A stretch of 64,000 nucleotides of DNA, taken from contig DASPNH010000167.1 in the NCBI GenBank assembly GCA_035626675.1, positions 1 through 64,000 of the forward strand. The letters run 5' to 3'. Shown one piece after another: positions 24,828 through 34,471 of this stretch. The position numbers and the translations under genes are program-made. This stretch comes from DASPNH01 sp035626675 (lineage in GTDB: Bacteria; Desulfobacterota; Binatia; UBA1149; CAITLU01). The notes beneath the pieces were generated by a model. The model had not been told where the DNA came from, searched no databases, and was given only the letters and a program-made list of their open reading frames with translations. Every line of letters starts with the position of its first letter. Positions within the stretch are counted from its first letter, which is position 1.

Positions 24828-27800
24828 ATGGCTGTTCGGTTCGCGCTTCTCGGCCCCGCGGGCCTCGCCGTTCTGATCGTCTTGTGCGTGTCCGTTTCGC
24901 CTTCGCGCGCCGGCTGCCCTGGCCAGTGCGCGGTGCCGGGCGGAGGCGCTGCGGCTACCGACTGCATTCTCGAGCTCAACGGCCTGGTCCTGGACGCCGA
25001 CGGGAAGGGCAAGAACGTCACCTGCACCGACGGCGATCCCGCCTGCGACGCTGACCAGACTTCCGATGGCACGTGTCGGCTTCGAGTCGCGCTGTGTCTG
25101 AACAACACCGATTCGCGGCTGCCGGAGTGCGAAGCGAGTGATGTTGCGTCGGTCTCGGTGCGAAACGCGTCATCCGGGACCTCTCGCTACGATGCGGGCC
25201 TGGAGGCGCTTCAGAGCGACGCCGAGGCCATCACACCCACGGATCAGGCGCGATGCACCGAGCTGGAAACGGTTTCGGTGGCGGTCAGAACGACGCCGTC
25301 GCGCATCAAGCCCGGTCGCCGCAAGATCGCCGTCCGCGCCGTTACCGGCATTGGTCGCGTCGACTCCGACAAGGTCCGTGTCACCTGCCTGCCGGCCGCA
25401 GCCGAGCCGGCGGTTCCAGCGTGCGCGCGCGCCAAGGTCGTAGAGAACGCCGCCGAGCTCATCGGCGGACAGCTCGCACGCGGCCGCGTCGGCGACTTCC
25501 TTCTCGAGAACGACCAGGTGCGTGTCATCGTCCAGAAGCCGGGGCGGGTCTTCTTCGGCATAGGCACCTACGGCGGCAACATCATCGACGCCGATCTGCA
25601 GCGACCTGGTGAGCCCGGACGAGACGCGTTCGAAGAGCTCGTTCCCGGCATCAATCTCGAGAACACGACGCACTACACCGATGCCATCGTTCTCTCCGAC
25701 GGCCAAGGCTGCAGCCCGGCCACGGTGCGCATGAGCGGCGTCGACGACATCTTCGACTTCGTCAATGGCAGCTCGGCCATACGCGACATGGGCTTTACCT
25801 TCCCGGAAAGCGCCGACGACGTGGACCTTCCGGTGGAGGTGCAGACCGACTACACGCTGGAGACGGGCAAGAGATACGTCCGCATCGATACCACGATCGC
25901 CAACCTGGGCCCGGCGCCGCTGTCGATCTACTACGCCGAGTACGTCAACGGGTCGGGACAGATCGAGATGTGGCGGCCTGCCTACGGCTTCGGCGAGCCG
26001 CTGGCCACGACGTCGTGTCCGAACACGACCTACCATGCGTGCAGCTCGGGAAGCTGCGACCCGTGCAACTACATCGCCTTCTCGGGCGACGACGAGGCGG
26101 CTGGGGTCTCCTACGGCTACATCCACACCGCCAACGGCACCACGGCCGTTTCGGTTTCGGGCGTGGTGGTGCCCGCGCTCGGTCAGGAGGTCGCTGTGGT
26201 GTTCCTCGGAGCCGGCGCTCCCAACTTCCACATGGCGGCGGCCGGATCGGTCGGGGATGCCATCACCATCACGCGCTACTTCGCGGTCGGCGACGGCACC
26301 GTCGCATCGATTGCCGACGTGCGAAACCAGATCCAATCGGTTCCGACCGGCACCATCGCCGGCACCGTTACCTCCGGCGGCCTGCCGGTGGCCAATGCGG
26401 ACGTAGTCGTCATCGGAGCGGATTATCCAGGCGGCCCCGACAAGAACATCGTCCTGCATTTCCGGACCGCGGCCGACGGCACCTACAGCGGCACGCTTGC
26501 TGGCGGGCTCTACACGGTCGAAGCCAACAAGGACGGGAGGCTGCAGGCCACGCCTTCACCCGCTATCAACGTTCTGGTGATCGCAGGGAACACCGTGACG
26601 CAGGACTTCACGCTGCCCGAGCCGGCGCATCTGGCGGTGACGGTCACCGATCAGAACGGCGATCCGGTGCCCGCCAAGATCCAGCTGGTCGGCTTCGATC
26701 CGAGCCCGGAACCGTACAATGTCCAGGACGTGGTCGGCGTTCTCACCAACGTCACGGGCGTCTACGGCGACGACAGCGCCGACGGCACCGCGCATGGTAT
26801 CGCCGTCGCCGCCTTCGCCGGCAAGGACGGCAGCACCGGTGTCCTGGACGTGGAGCCAGGCCAGTATCAGCTCGTCGTCTCGCGCGGCCCTCGCTACTCG
26901 GCGTTCCAGCAGATGGTGACGCTGACGGCGGGTGCAACCACCACGGTGGCGGCGCAGATCGCCGAGGTCGTCGAAACGCCGGGCTGGATCAGCGCCGACT
27001 GGCACGTCCACTCCATCGACAGCCCCGATTCCGAAGTCACGCGGAAAGAGCGCGTGGCCACGCATCTGGCCGAGGGCATCGACTTCTTCACGCCATCCGA
27101 TCACGACTACCGATCCGATTTCGGGCCGACCATCGCGGCCATGGGCGTCCAGGAGCTGATCGCGACCACGCCCGGCGGCGAAATCACCACCTTCGACTAC
27201 GGACACTTCAACGCATGGCCCGTCCAGATCGTGCCCGGTGCGTTGCATGGAGGTGGAGTGGACTGGGGCGGCGAGGTCGCCGAGGTCGGCCAGGACTTCC
27301 CGCAATACGGCAACTACAGCCTGAGTCCTGGCGACGTCTTCGACCTGGCTCATGCGGACACGCCGGGCAACGTGGTGCAGCTCAATCACATGTACAGCCA
27401 CTTCGATACGCTCGGCCTCGACATCGACACCGCAGAAGGCGACACGGGCCCGCCGCAGTCGCACAAGGACCCGCTGGAGCGGCGCCTGGATCCGGCCGTG
27501 CCCAACCATTTCAGCGACGATTTCGACGCGCTCGAAGTCTGGATCGGCTGCAACGGCCGCGCCGGTTACGAGTCGGAGTTCCTCGGGGTCAATCTCGGCG
27601 ACTGGATCAACCTGACCAATCAGGGCATCCGTCGCACCGGCGTGGCCAGCTCGGATACGCACGAGCGTCGCATCACCCAGGTCAACGCCCGCTCGCTGGT
27701 GGCCATGCCTCCGGGTCTGACCGAGCCGGCGGTGCTCGGCAATGCCGCAATCGACGTTGCGGGTGCGGTTCGCGACGGCCGCGTGACCGGAACCAACGGG

Positions 27801-28382
27801 CCGTTCCTGGAACTGTCGGTGGCTGCGGCGTCCACCGCTCAGACGGCGAGCCTGGCGGCCGGGCAGCCGACGCTGGTCTCGACCAGTGACGGAGCGGCGA
27901 CCGTGCACGTCCGCATCAAGAGCCCGCTATGGGCCGAGTTCGACCGCGTCGATTTCTACGTAGGGAGCGCCACCGAGCGCTACGATCATGACGGCGATGC
28001 AGCGACGAGGGCTCGCTATCGGGCCGCCCCGACCATTTCGAAGCTAGCCGGCACCGATTTCACCATCGACACGATCGTCGACTACCCGGCGATCCCGGGC
28101 GCCTCGCATCTGGAAGCGGCGATCTCCGTGCCCCTTACCGGTCTGACCGAGGACACATGGGTCATGGCCGTGGTGCGCGGCAGCGACGGGATCTCGCGCC
28201 CCCATTTCCCGGTCTATCCCAACAGCCTCGACGTCGAAGGCAACGATTCTCTGGCTGCCCTGACCGACGGCAACCTCGGCGAGGGCGGGATGCTTTCGCT
28301 CGCCTTCGCCAATCCGCTATTCATCGACGGCGACAACGACGGCGCCTGGACGCCGCCGGGCGTGCAGCTGATCGGGCCGTAG
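24828..28382 (+). CDS. Secreted CehA/McbA-family metallohydrolase
   Basis: An 1184-residue secreted protein with a strong ribosome-binding site (GGAGGGG) before ATG 24828. Signal peptide to about residue 28 (SVSPSRAG). An N-terminal Cys-bearing region comes first. Carboxypeptidase-regulatory-like beta domains follow (about 508-590, GTIAGTVTSGGLPVANADVV, and a second at about 600-700). The C-terminal half has a PHP-type metal-dependent domain: ADWHVHSIDSPDS near residue 725, TPSDHDYRSDF near 757, LNHMYSHFD, and SSDTHERR. CehA and McbA hydrolyse carbamates or process peptides, but substrates of this large form are unknown. The HEAT-repeat gene follows after 4 bp. Confidence 0.85.
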   Translation: MAVRFALLGPAGLAVLIVLCVSVSPSRAGCPGQCAVPGGGAAATDCILELNGLVLDADGKGKNVTCTDGDPACDADQTSDGTCRLRVALCLNNTDSRLPECEASDVASVSVRNASSGTSRYDAGLEALQSDAEAITPTDQARCTELETVSVAVRTTPSRIKPGRRKIAVRAVTGIGRVDSDKVRVTCLPAAAEPAVPACARAKVVENAAELIGGQLARGRVGDFLLENDQVRVIVQKPGRVFFGIGTYGGNIIDADLQRPGEPGRDAFEELVPGINLENTTHYTDAIVLSDGQGCSPATVRMSGVDDIFDFVNGSSAIRDMGFTFPESADDVDLPVEVQTDYTLETGKRYVRIDTTIANLGPAPLSIYYAEYVNGSGQIEMWRPAYGFGEPLATTSCPNTTYHACSSGSCDPCNYIAFSGDDEAAGVSYGYIHTANGTTAVSVSGVVVPALGQEVAVVFLGAGAPNFHMAAAGSVGDAITITRYFAVGDGTVASIADVRNQIQSVPTGTIAGTVTSGGLPVANADVVVIGADYPGGPDKNIVLHFRTAADGTYSGTLAGGLYTVEANKDGRLQATPSPAINVLVIAGNTVTQDFTLPEPAHLAVTVTDQNGDPVPAKIQLVGFDPSPEPYNVQDVVGVLTNVTGVYGDDSADGTAHGIAVAAFAGKDGSTGVLDVEPGQYQLVVSRGPRYSAFQQMVTLTAGATTTVAAQIAEVVETPGWISADWHVHSIDSPDSEVTRKERVATHLAEGIDFFTPSDHDYRSDFGPTIAAMGVQELIATTPGGEITTFDYGHFNAWPVQIVPGALHGGGVDWGGEVAEVGQDFPQYGNYSLSPGDVFDLAHADTPGNVVQLNHMYSHFDTLGLDIDTAEGDTGPPQSHKDPLERRLDPAVPNHFSDDFDALEVWIGCNGRAGYESEFLGVNLGDWINLTNQGIRRTGVASSDTHERRITQVNARSLVAMPPGLTEPAVLGNAAIDVAGAVRDGRVTGTNGPFLELSVAAASTAQTASLAAGQPTLVSTSDGAATVHVRIKSPLWAEFDRVDFYVGSATERYDHDGDAATRARYRAAPTISKLAGTDFTIDTIVDYPAIPGASHLEAAISVPLTGLTEDTWVMAVVRGSDGISRPHFPVYPNSLDVEGNDSLAALTDGNLGEGGMLSLAFANPLFIDGDNDGAWTPPGVQLIGP

Positions 28383-28386
28383 CGAG

Positions 28387-29784
28387 ATGCGACAGAAGCC
28401 ACTCATCGTACTGGGCGGGATCGCTTCGGTGCTCGCGGTCGGACGCGGCGCCATCGCCGCGGAAAGCGCAGTGATCGCTGCCGTCGATCCCCCGGCATTG
28501 ACCGCCAAGCCCGCCCAGCCGCCGCCATCGCCGCCGTTGCCGGAAGCGTTACCGGCTGGCGCCGTCCCCGAAACGAGCACGGCCGGCGCCGTCGCTGAGG
28601 CTGCGCAGGCGTCACCGCCGCCGCGCACGCTTCGCCAGCTGGCCATCAAGTCGATCCTGGTAGCGTCGGTGCGTGCCTCGGCGGCCGAGCCTCGCGAGCA
28701 GGGCCGCATCATCGTCTACCCGCTACGGATCGAACGTATCGTGTGGGGCAGCAAGCCCGCTTCCGACCAGATTCTGCTCGTCGAGCTGCGCGGTGCCTCC
28801 ACGCGGCCGCCTCTTCTGGAGGCCGGCGCCAGCGCGGTCGTGCTGCTGCAACCGCTCTCGCAGGTTTCCTATCTGCGCGAGCACGTGCGCGAGCCGAATG
28901 CTTTCGAGGCCGTGGCCGGCCGCGATGGAATCATCCGGTTCGCAGGCCGTGAGCAGGGCGTGGAAGTGGCGGGATCGATGCTTCGCGCACGCGACGCTCG
29001 CAGCCCGCTGCAGATCCGCAGCCATGCTTTTTCCGAGCTCGGCTCCGACAACCCGCGCCTGGTCGAGGACGGTGTCCACGAGCTGGCGGCCCTGTCTCCG
29101 CTGCAAGGGCTGACCGAGCGTGAGAAATCGATCCTGGCCGTCCAGCTCAGCAACACCTCGATTCCCGGACAGACGCGCGTGCGCCTGATCGAGACTCTCG
29201 GACGCGGCCAGGACCGCGCCGCAGCGTCGCTGCTGGCCGGTGCCTTCACCGAGACCGCGCGCCTGCTCGAAGCGGCGCTGCGGGCGCGCGCGAAACTGGG
29301 CGCGCCGGCCGGTTCCAACGAGCTCAACGTTCATCTGGGATCGCCCGACCTCGGAGTGCGCTCGGCCGCGCTGCGCGCGCTGGCCGTCAGCCGCCATGCG
29401 TATGCCGCGGCGATCCTGGCCAACGCGGTGTCGCCGCACGAGCCGCGCGAGATTCGTCTGGCGGCCATCGATGCACTGGCAGAGCTGGAAGATTCCGCTT
29501 CGCTCGGAGCTCTTGCCGCCGCCTTCGAGTCCGACGATCAAGGAATCAAGCAAGCGAGCGCTCGCGCCATCCTGGCCAAGGGCGACCATGCCGACGACGC
29601 GCTGGTCGACCTCGCCCTGCGAGGCATCTCGCGCGAGACACGCACCTACGCCGCCATGCTTCTTCTGACCCGCCGGTCGCGGGCGCATCCGAGCGTCCAG
29701 CGTCTGGCGTCGTCGAGCCCCTCGCCCGACGTCGTCGAAGTGCTCGAAAAGGGCCTCCAGGACTCGCACGCGCACGAGCACTGA
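28387..29784 (+). CDS. Secreted HEAT-repeat protein
   Basis: A 465-residue protein with a signal peptide (about 1-25) and a Pro/Ala-rich linker (about 33-80). A domain of about 115 residues (QLAIKSILVASVRA to FAGREQGVEVAGS) resembles secreted beta domains of unknown function. The C-terminal half (about 215-450) is alpha-helical HEAT or PBS-lyase-like repeats such as VRSAALRALAVSRHAYAAAIL and IRLAAIDALAELEDSASLGAL. Starting 4 bp after the CehA-like gene, it is probably cotranslated with it and may act with it in the envelope. No catalytic motif was seen. Confidence 0.75.
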   Translation: MRQKPLIVLGGIASVLAVGRGAIAAESAVIAAVDPPALTAKPAQPPPSPPLPEALPAGAVPETSTAGAVAEAAQASPPPRTLRQLAIKSILVASVRASAAEPREQGRIIVYPLRIERIVWGSKPASDQILLVELRGASTRPPLLEAGASAVVLLQPLSQVSYLREHVREPNAFEAVAGRDGIIRFAGREQGVEVAGSMLRARDARSPLQIRSHAFSELGSDNPRLVEDGVHELAALSPLQGLTEREKSILAVQLSNTSIPGQTRVRLIETLGRGQDRAAASLLAGAFTETARLLEAALRARAKLGAPAGSNELNVHLGSPDLGVRSAALRALAVSRHAYAAAILANAVSPHEPREIRLAAIDALAELEDSASLGALAAAFESDDQGIKQASARAILAKGDHADDALVDLALRGISRETRTYAAMLLLTRRSRAHPSVQRLASSSPSPDVVEVLEKGLQDSHAHEH

Positions 29785-29841
29785 CGAATTCGGCAGCGGG
29801 CATCGACGAGTTGCCTGCACATGTTGCCACCGAGGGCATCG

Positions 29842-30804
29842 ATGCTAGAACGCGCGCTCATGCTCGCGTTCGTGATGGAGGAGCACGGCCCTCGCCTGCA
29901 GCGAGACCGGGCGTTGCCGCAGCCCCGCGACGGTTTCGTACGCGTCAGGCTGCTGGCTGCCGGCATCTGCAACACCGACCTGGAAATCACACGCGGCTAC
30001 ATGGGGTTTCGCGGCGTTCTCGGCCACGAGTTCGTGGGCGAGGCGCTCGAAGGCCGTATGGCAGGACGACGCGTCGTCGCGGGCATCAACTTCGGGTGTG
30101 ACTCGTGTCGCTGGTGCGATCACGGCCTCTCGCGGCACTGCCCCGAAAGAACCGTGCTCGGAATTCTCGGCGCCGACGGCGTGCTGGCCGAGGAGTTCCT
30201 GGTGGCCGAGCGAAATCTCCTCGAGGTTCCCGATGGCGTCGCCGACGAGGCCGCCGTCTTTGCCGAGCCCATCGGCGCGGCCTGCGAGATTCTCGAGCAG
30301 CTCGGTCATCTCGAGCGCGGACCTGCACTGGTCCTTGGCGCGGGCAAGCTCGGCTCGCTCATCGCGCAGGTGCTTTGCGTTGGCGGCTTCGAGGTGGACC
30401 TGGTCGGCCGGCATCTGCAGTCGCTGGCATGGATGCGGGATCGCGGCGTGCGGCTGGTGGGTGACGCTCCCGATCGCGACGGCTACGCCGTGGTGGTCGA
30501 GGCCACCGGAACCACTGAGGGATTGAAGACGGCGATTGCGTGCACGCGCCCGCGCGGACACGTGGTGCTCAAGACCACCGTGGCGGGCGCGCACCAGATC
30601 GATCTATCGCCGGTCGTCATCAACGAGATTTCCATCGTCGGATCGCGCTGCGGACAGTTCGATCCCGCGCTCGGATTGCTGGCCGACGAATCGATCGCCG
30701 TGGCTCCGCTGGTGGACGCGCGCTACGGTCTGTCGGACGTCGAGAGCGCCTTCTCGCATGCCGCACGCCGCGGTGTTCGCAAGGTGCTGGTACGCGGCGG
30801 CTGA
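29842..30804 (+). CDS. Zinc-dependent alcohol dehydrogenase
   Basis: A 320-residue medium-chain dehydrogenase/reductase. The catalytic zinc ligands are Cys in LLAAGICNTDLEITRG and the His-Glu pair in GHEFVGEA. The structural zinc site CDSCRWCDHGLSRHC keeps the four Cys. The Rossmann motif is LVLGAGKLGSLIAQVL, and EATGTTEGLKTAI is typical of sorbitol/threonine-type members. The length is a little short (typical 340-350). I chose ATG 29842 for GAGGG upstream; ATG 29860 is also possible. Substrate unknown. Confidence 0.88.
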   Translation: MLERALMLAFVMEEHGPRLQRDRALPQPRDGFVRVRLLAAGICNTDLEITRGYMGFRGVLGHEFVGEALEGRMAGRRVVAGINFGCDSCRWCDHGLSRHCPERTVLGILGADGVLAEEFLVAERNLLEVPDGVADEAAVFAEPIGAACEILEQLGHLERGPALVLGAGKLGSLIAQVLCVGGFEVDLVGRHLQSLAWMRDRGVRLVGDAPDRDGYAVVVEATGTTEGLKTAIACTRPRGHVVLKTTVAGAHQIDLSPVVINEISIVGSRCGQFDPALGLLADESIAVAPLVDARYGLSDVESAFSHAARRGVRKVLVRGG

Positions 30805-30878
30805 CTGGCGAACTGTCCCTGTGGAGCGCGGCGTCGGCCGCGGCATCGGAAAGCAGATCGGAACCGCGTCGATTTCCT

Positions 30879-31907
30879 TCAGTCGCGCTTGCGCCTTCGC
30901 TGATCGTCGACGGTCTCCTTTTCCGGCGCTCGCAGGACCCAGATCCGCGCCCGCCCGATTCCCTTGAGCCTGGTCGGAGGCAGCTCGCGCAGCACCAGAT
31001 CGGTGCCGGCCTGGACGCGCTGGGCGAGCTCATCCGACAGCAGGACGGTACCCGGACGTGCAACGCCGACGAGGCGGCTGGCCAGGTTGACCGTCCTCCC
31101 GTACACGTCCCCTTCCCACGCCAGCGTCGGCCCGAGCGCAAGGCCGACGCGCACGGCCGGCAACAGGTCATCGGCGGCGCATGCGCGCGAGAGGGCCAGC
31201 GCAGTGTCGGCTCCCGCAACGGCATCGGCGTTGTGGAACATCACTTCGTCGCCGAGCATCTTGATGACGCGGCCGCCGCGGTCGGGAATCTCCTGGTAGG
31301 CGATCGCCTCGAAGCGGTCCACCACGGCGGCCAGCTCGCGTTCGGTCATCCGCTCGCTCATCGCGGTGAAATCGACGAGGTCGGCGAATCCGACCACCGA
31401 GCTCTCGCCTTCGCCTGCCTTCTCGCCGGCACTGGCTGCGGTCTGCGAGATCGCAGCCAGCAGATGGCGGCGCCAGATGTAGCTCAGGAACGGCTCGTGG
31501 CTGGCGACGATGCCTTCGGCGATGGCGGCCACGCGGTCGGCGGCGCCGCTGTCGCTGAGCTCGCCTGATCGCACCGCCGCCTCGATCTGCTGTGCCATCG
31601 ACAGCACGTGCATGTTGGCGATGCGGGCGAGGGACTGGCCGGTGGCTCGCGCAGTCTGTACCAGCACGTCGGGATCGAGCGCACCTTGCGCGAAGAGGTC
31701 GTGGATGAACCGCAGGACGTCGACGTCGCGCCGCGTGAAGATCTTCTCGTCGGGCATGACCGACGGAAATCCGAGCGCCTGCCACAACCGGCCGGCCTGC
31801 TCGCTGGAGATTCCGGACAGGGCGGCGACGTCGTCGGAGCTGAGCTCGGGCTTGCCGAGCAGGGCAGTGCTGGCCGTGGCGCGGATGCTGGCGGTACGCA
31901 GGTTCAT
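30879..31907 (-). CDS. Class III adenylate cyclase with Rv1264-like regulatory domain
   Basis: A 342-residue protein that makes cAMP from ATP. N-terminal helical region (to about 150) resembles the autoinhibitory pH-sensing domain of Mycobacterium Rv1264 (ELSSDDVAALSGI, DVDVLRFIHDLF). The cyclase domain has metal-binding Asp176 in GFADLVDFTAM and Asp220 in KMLGDEVMF. Lys216 and Asp267 sit at the purine-specifying positions. The transition-state pair Asn274 and Arg278 is in RTVNLASR. All catalytic residues are present, so it should be active as a homodimer. ATG 31907 is preferred to a GTG at 32033 that would overlap the divergent gene's leader. Confidence 0.88.
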   Translation of the reverse strand: MNLRTASIRATASTALLGKPELSSDDVAALSGISSEQAGRLWQALGFPSVMPDEKIFTRRDVDVLRFIHDLFAQGALDPDVLVQTARATGQSLARIANMHVLSMAQQIEAAVRSGELSDSGAADRVAAIAEGIVASHEPFLSYIWRRHLLAAISQTAASAGEKAGEGESSVVGFADLVDFTAMSERMTERELAAVVDRFEAIAYQEIPDRGGRVIKMLGDEVMFHNADAVAGADTALALSRACAADDLLPAVRVGLALGPTLAWEGDVYGRTVNLASRLVGVARPGTVLLSDELAQRVQAGTDLVLRELPPTRLKGIGRARIWVLRAPEKETVDDQRRRKRD

Positions 31908-32037
31908 CGGAAGCGAGCGTAGCGTGGCGGCATCACTGCGAGAAACCGTGCGCGAATCCACGCCAACGTTCACGCCGCCAGCGGCCGCGGTTTTCTCTCT
32001 TCTCCCTCCGGCGTAGCTTGGCGGCAGAGGCACGCCG

Positions 32038-33228
32038 ATGGATTTCGCCTACACGCCCGAGCAGGAACGCTTTCGCATCGAGCTTCGCGCATGGCTGGAA
32101 CGGAAGAAGGCCGACGGCGCCTTCGCCGCGCGCGAGCATGAGAATCTCGACCACGTCGTCGCCGAGGGCAGACGCTGGCAGGAGACGTTGTACGAAGGCG
32201 GCTGGTGTGGAATCCACTGGCCCAGGGAGTACGGCGGCCGCAGCGCCAGCCTGCTCGAGCAGATCATCTTCCAGGAAGAGCTGGCACGCGCCGGATCTCC
32301 GCAGCTCATCAATCTGCTGGCGCTGACGATGGTGGGGCCGGTCATCATCGCCCATGGCACCGAAGAGCAGAAGAAGCGCTACCTCAAGCCGATTCTGACC
32401 GCCCAAGAGATCTGGTGTCAGGGTTACAGCGAGCCCGGCGCAGGATCCGACCTCGCCTCGCTGTCGACCAGGGCCGTCCTAGACGGCGATGCCTACCGCA
32501 TCAGCGGACAGAAGGTCTGGACCAGCTACGCGCAGTACGCGCACTTCTGCATCCTGCTGGCCCGTACCGATACCGAGGTCCCCAAGCACAAGGGCATCAC
32601 CATGTTCATCGTGGACATGCACAGCCCTGGCATCGAGGTGCGGCCGCTCAAGCAAATCAACGGCGACAGCGAGTTCAACGAGGTCTATCTGGAAGACGTG
32701 CGCGTGCCGCGTGCCAACATCGTCGGACGCGAAGGGCAGGGATGGGACATGGCGGTGGCGCTTCTCATGCATGAGCGCGCGACGCTGACTTTCCAGCGAC
32801 AGCTGCAGTCGCGTGTCGCGCTGCAGGACCTCCTCGTGTTCGCACGAACCTGGGACGAGACTGGCGCCGCGCCGGCCGACGACCCCATCGTCCGGCAGCA
32901 GGTCGCGCAGGCCTACATCGACAGCGAGGCGATACGGCTGACGGCCCTGCGCAACCTCACAAGGCAGCTTCGTGGCGGACAGCCGGGGCCCGAAGGCTCG
33001 ATCGAGAAGCTGTTCTGGAGCGAGATGTTCCAGCGCATGCTCTGGAACGCAGTGGGCATGCTGGGCCCGTACGGGAACCTCGCACCCGAGGATCCGAGCG
33101 CCCCGGCCCACGGCCGCTGGCCCCATCTCATGCTCTATTCGCGCGGGCGCACCATCGCGGCCGGGACGTCGGAGATCCAGCGCGGCATCATCGCGCAGCG
33201 CGTGCTCGGAATGCCGAAGGATCGCTGA
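32038..33228 (+). CDS. Acyl-CoA dehydrogenase (FadE-like)
   Basis: A 396-residue acyl-CoA dehydrogenase. N-terminal domain MDFAYTPEQERFRIELRAWL, the FAD/substrate strands CQGYSEPGAGSDLASLSTR and RISGQKVWTSYAQYAHFCIL, and a C-terminal AAGTSEIQRGIIAQRVLGMP. The usual catalytic glutamate next to GTSEIQ is replaced by the Ala-Ala-Gly-Thr context seen in the FadE subfamily active on long-chain or steroid acyl-CoAs. It diverges from the adenylate cyclase, and the two share about 130 bp of upstream DNA, so cAMP-linked co-regulation is possible but unproven. Confidence 0.92.
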   Translation: MDFAYTPEQERFRIELRAWLERKKADGAFAAREHENLDHVVAEGRRWQETLYEGGWCGIHWPREYGGRSASLLEQIIFQEELARAGSPQLINLLALTMVGPVIIAHGTEEQKKRYLKPILTAQEIWCQGYSEPGAGSDLASLSTRAVLDGDAYRISGQKVWTSYAQYAHFCILLARTDTEVPKHKGITMFIVDMHSPGIEVRPLKQINGDSEFNEVYLEDVRVPRANIVGREGQGWDMAVALLMHERATLTFQRQLQSRVALQDLLVFARTWDETGAAPADDPIVRQQVAQAYIDSEAIRLTALRNLTRQLRGGQPGPEGSIEKLFWSEMFQRMLWNAVGMLGPYGNLAPEDPSAPAHGRWPHLMLYSRGRTIAAGTSEIQRGIIAQRVLGMPKDR

Positions 33229-33377
33229 ACGCCGCGCAGCATTCCCGCTCTGAGACATGTCGCCACTCCGGAAGGGTGGGGTCGCGAAGCGCCGGCAGTG
33301 TTTCGCAGCCAAATTTCCGGGGAATCGTGCCAGGAATAGCTCGACGGTCGCCTATGGCGGTCGTATCATTCGATGCG

Positions 33378-33438
33378 CTTTGCAGCCTTGGTGGGGCCGT
33401 CGCCTGCGATGAGCGGCAACGGAAGCCAGGCTGCAAAG
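33378..33438. repeat. Long-armed inverted repeat upstream of the M48 gene
   Basis: Arms CTTTGCAGCCTTGG (33378-33391) and CCAGGCTGCAAAG (33426-33438), about 13 bp with one mismatch, separated by 34 bp. It lies 20 bp upstream of the M48 gene start. It may fold in the leader or be an operator. The rest of 33229-33457 shows nothing else. Confidence 0.5.
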
Positions 33439-33457
33439 ACGCTCGGTTCTCGACGGA

Positions 33458-34471
33458 GTGGGGGATTCTTTGCTGCTTGATTCCGAGCCGGTGTGCGCAT
33501 CGGCAGCGCGCCATCTCAGGAACGCATCGACCGGGCTGAGCCTCGTGGCCGCGCTGGCAGTGGCGTTGTCGACTACGGCATGCTCGGTGTCCTTGCCGGC
33601 GGACGGCGCCGTGATGCCGACCGAGCAGGAGCTGCATCGACAGGCCGATTCCATCGATCGCAAGGCGTTCGATGACGGGCTCGTGCTGCAGGACGAGAGC
33701 CTGGATCGGTATCTGCAGACGGTGGTCGCGCGTCTTCTTCGCGCCGCCGGCGCCAGTCCCGATGCCGTCCGAGTTCGCGTCATCCGCAATCCCGTTCTCG
33801 GCGCCTCGGCCCTGGCCCATGGCGTCATCCACGTCCATACCGGCATGCTCGCGCTCCTCGACAACGAGGCGCAGCTCGCCACCCTGCTCGGGCACGAGAT
33901 CGAGCACGTGCTGGGCAAGCACGCGGTGCGCGAGATGCATCTGCAGGCCAATCCGACGATGGCCGCCAGTGCGCTGAACGGAGAAGGCGAGGACGAGGAA
34001 GCCAGCTTCGATGCGATCATTCGCCGCTTCGAGCGCCAGCTCGAACGCGAAGCCGACGAGGCCGGCGTGCGGCGCATGGCTGCTGCCGGCTATGACACCG
34101 CCGAAGCACCCAGGTTCTTCGAGATGCTCCTGGCCGATGAAGTCGCGGCAGGCATCACTCGCGACGACCAGCGCGGAAACCATCCTGCTGCACACGAGCG
34201 TCTGACGCGCTGTCAATCGCAGGCGCGGGCGCTGGCGGCAAGCGCCGCGGCACGTGACGCCGTGGTTGGCCGCCACGCCTACGAGTCCGCGATTTCCTCG
34301 ATGCTGCTGGAGAACGCGCGCATGGATCTTCGGATGGGTCGGATCGACGAGGCCGGGGCCGCCTTGGAGCGCCACCTCGCGTTGCGGCCCGACAGCCGCG
34401 AAGGTCGCCGGCTCGCAGCACAGATCGCCAGGATCGCCGGCTCCCAGCCGAGCAGCTTCTCCGTCCACTGA
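33458..34471 (+). CDS. M48-family metallopeptidase, lipoprotein
   Basis: A 337-residue zinc metallopeptidase. The motif is LLGHEIEHVLGKHAVRE (HExxH), with the third ligand in EREADEAGVRRM. A lipobox-like end of a hydrophobic segment (ALSTTAC, Cys about residue 42) suggests an outer-membrane-facing lipoprotein, as for BepA/LoiP-type proteases that clear misfolded envelope proteins. The C-terminal part (about 270-325) is TPR-like (ARMDLRMGRIDEAGAALERH). The start is GTG 33458; later GTG or TTG codons are possible and would shorten the leader. Confidence 0.82.
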   Translation: MGDSLLLDSEPVCASAARHLRNASTGLSLVAALAVALSTTACSVSLPADGAVMPTEQELHRQADSIDRKAFDDGLVLQDESLDRYLQTVVARLLRAAGASPDAVRVRVIRNPVLGASALAHGVIHVHTGMLALLDNEAQLATLLGHEIEHVLGKHAVREMHLQANPTMAASALNGEGEDEEASFDAIIRRFERQLEREADEAGVRRMAAAGYDTAEAPRFFEMLLADEVAAGITRDDQRGNHPAAHERLTRCQSQARALAASAAARDAVVGRHAYESAISSMLLENARMDLRMGRIDEAGAALERHLALRPDSREGRRLAAQIARIAGSQPSSFSVH

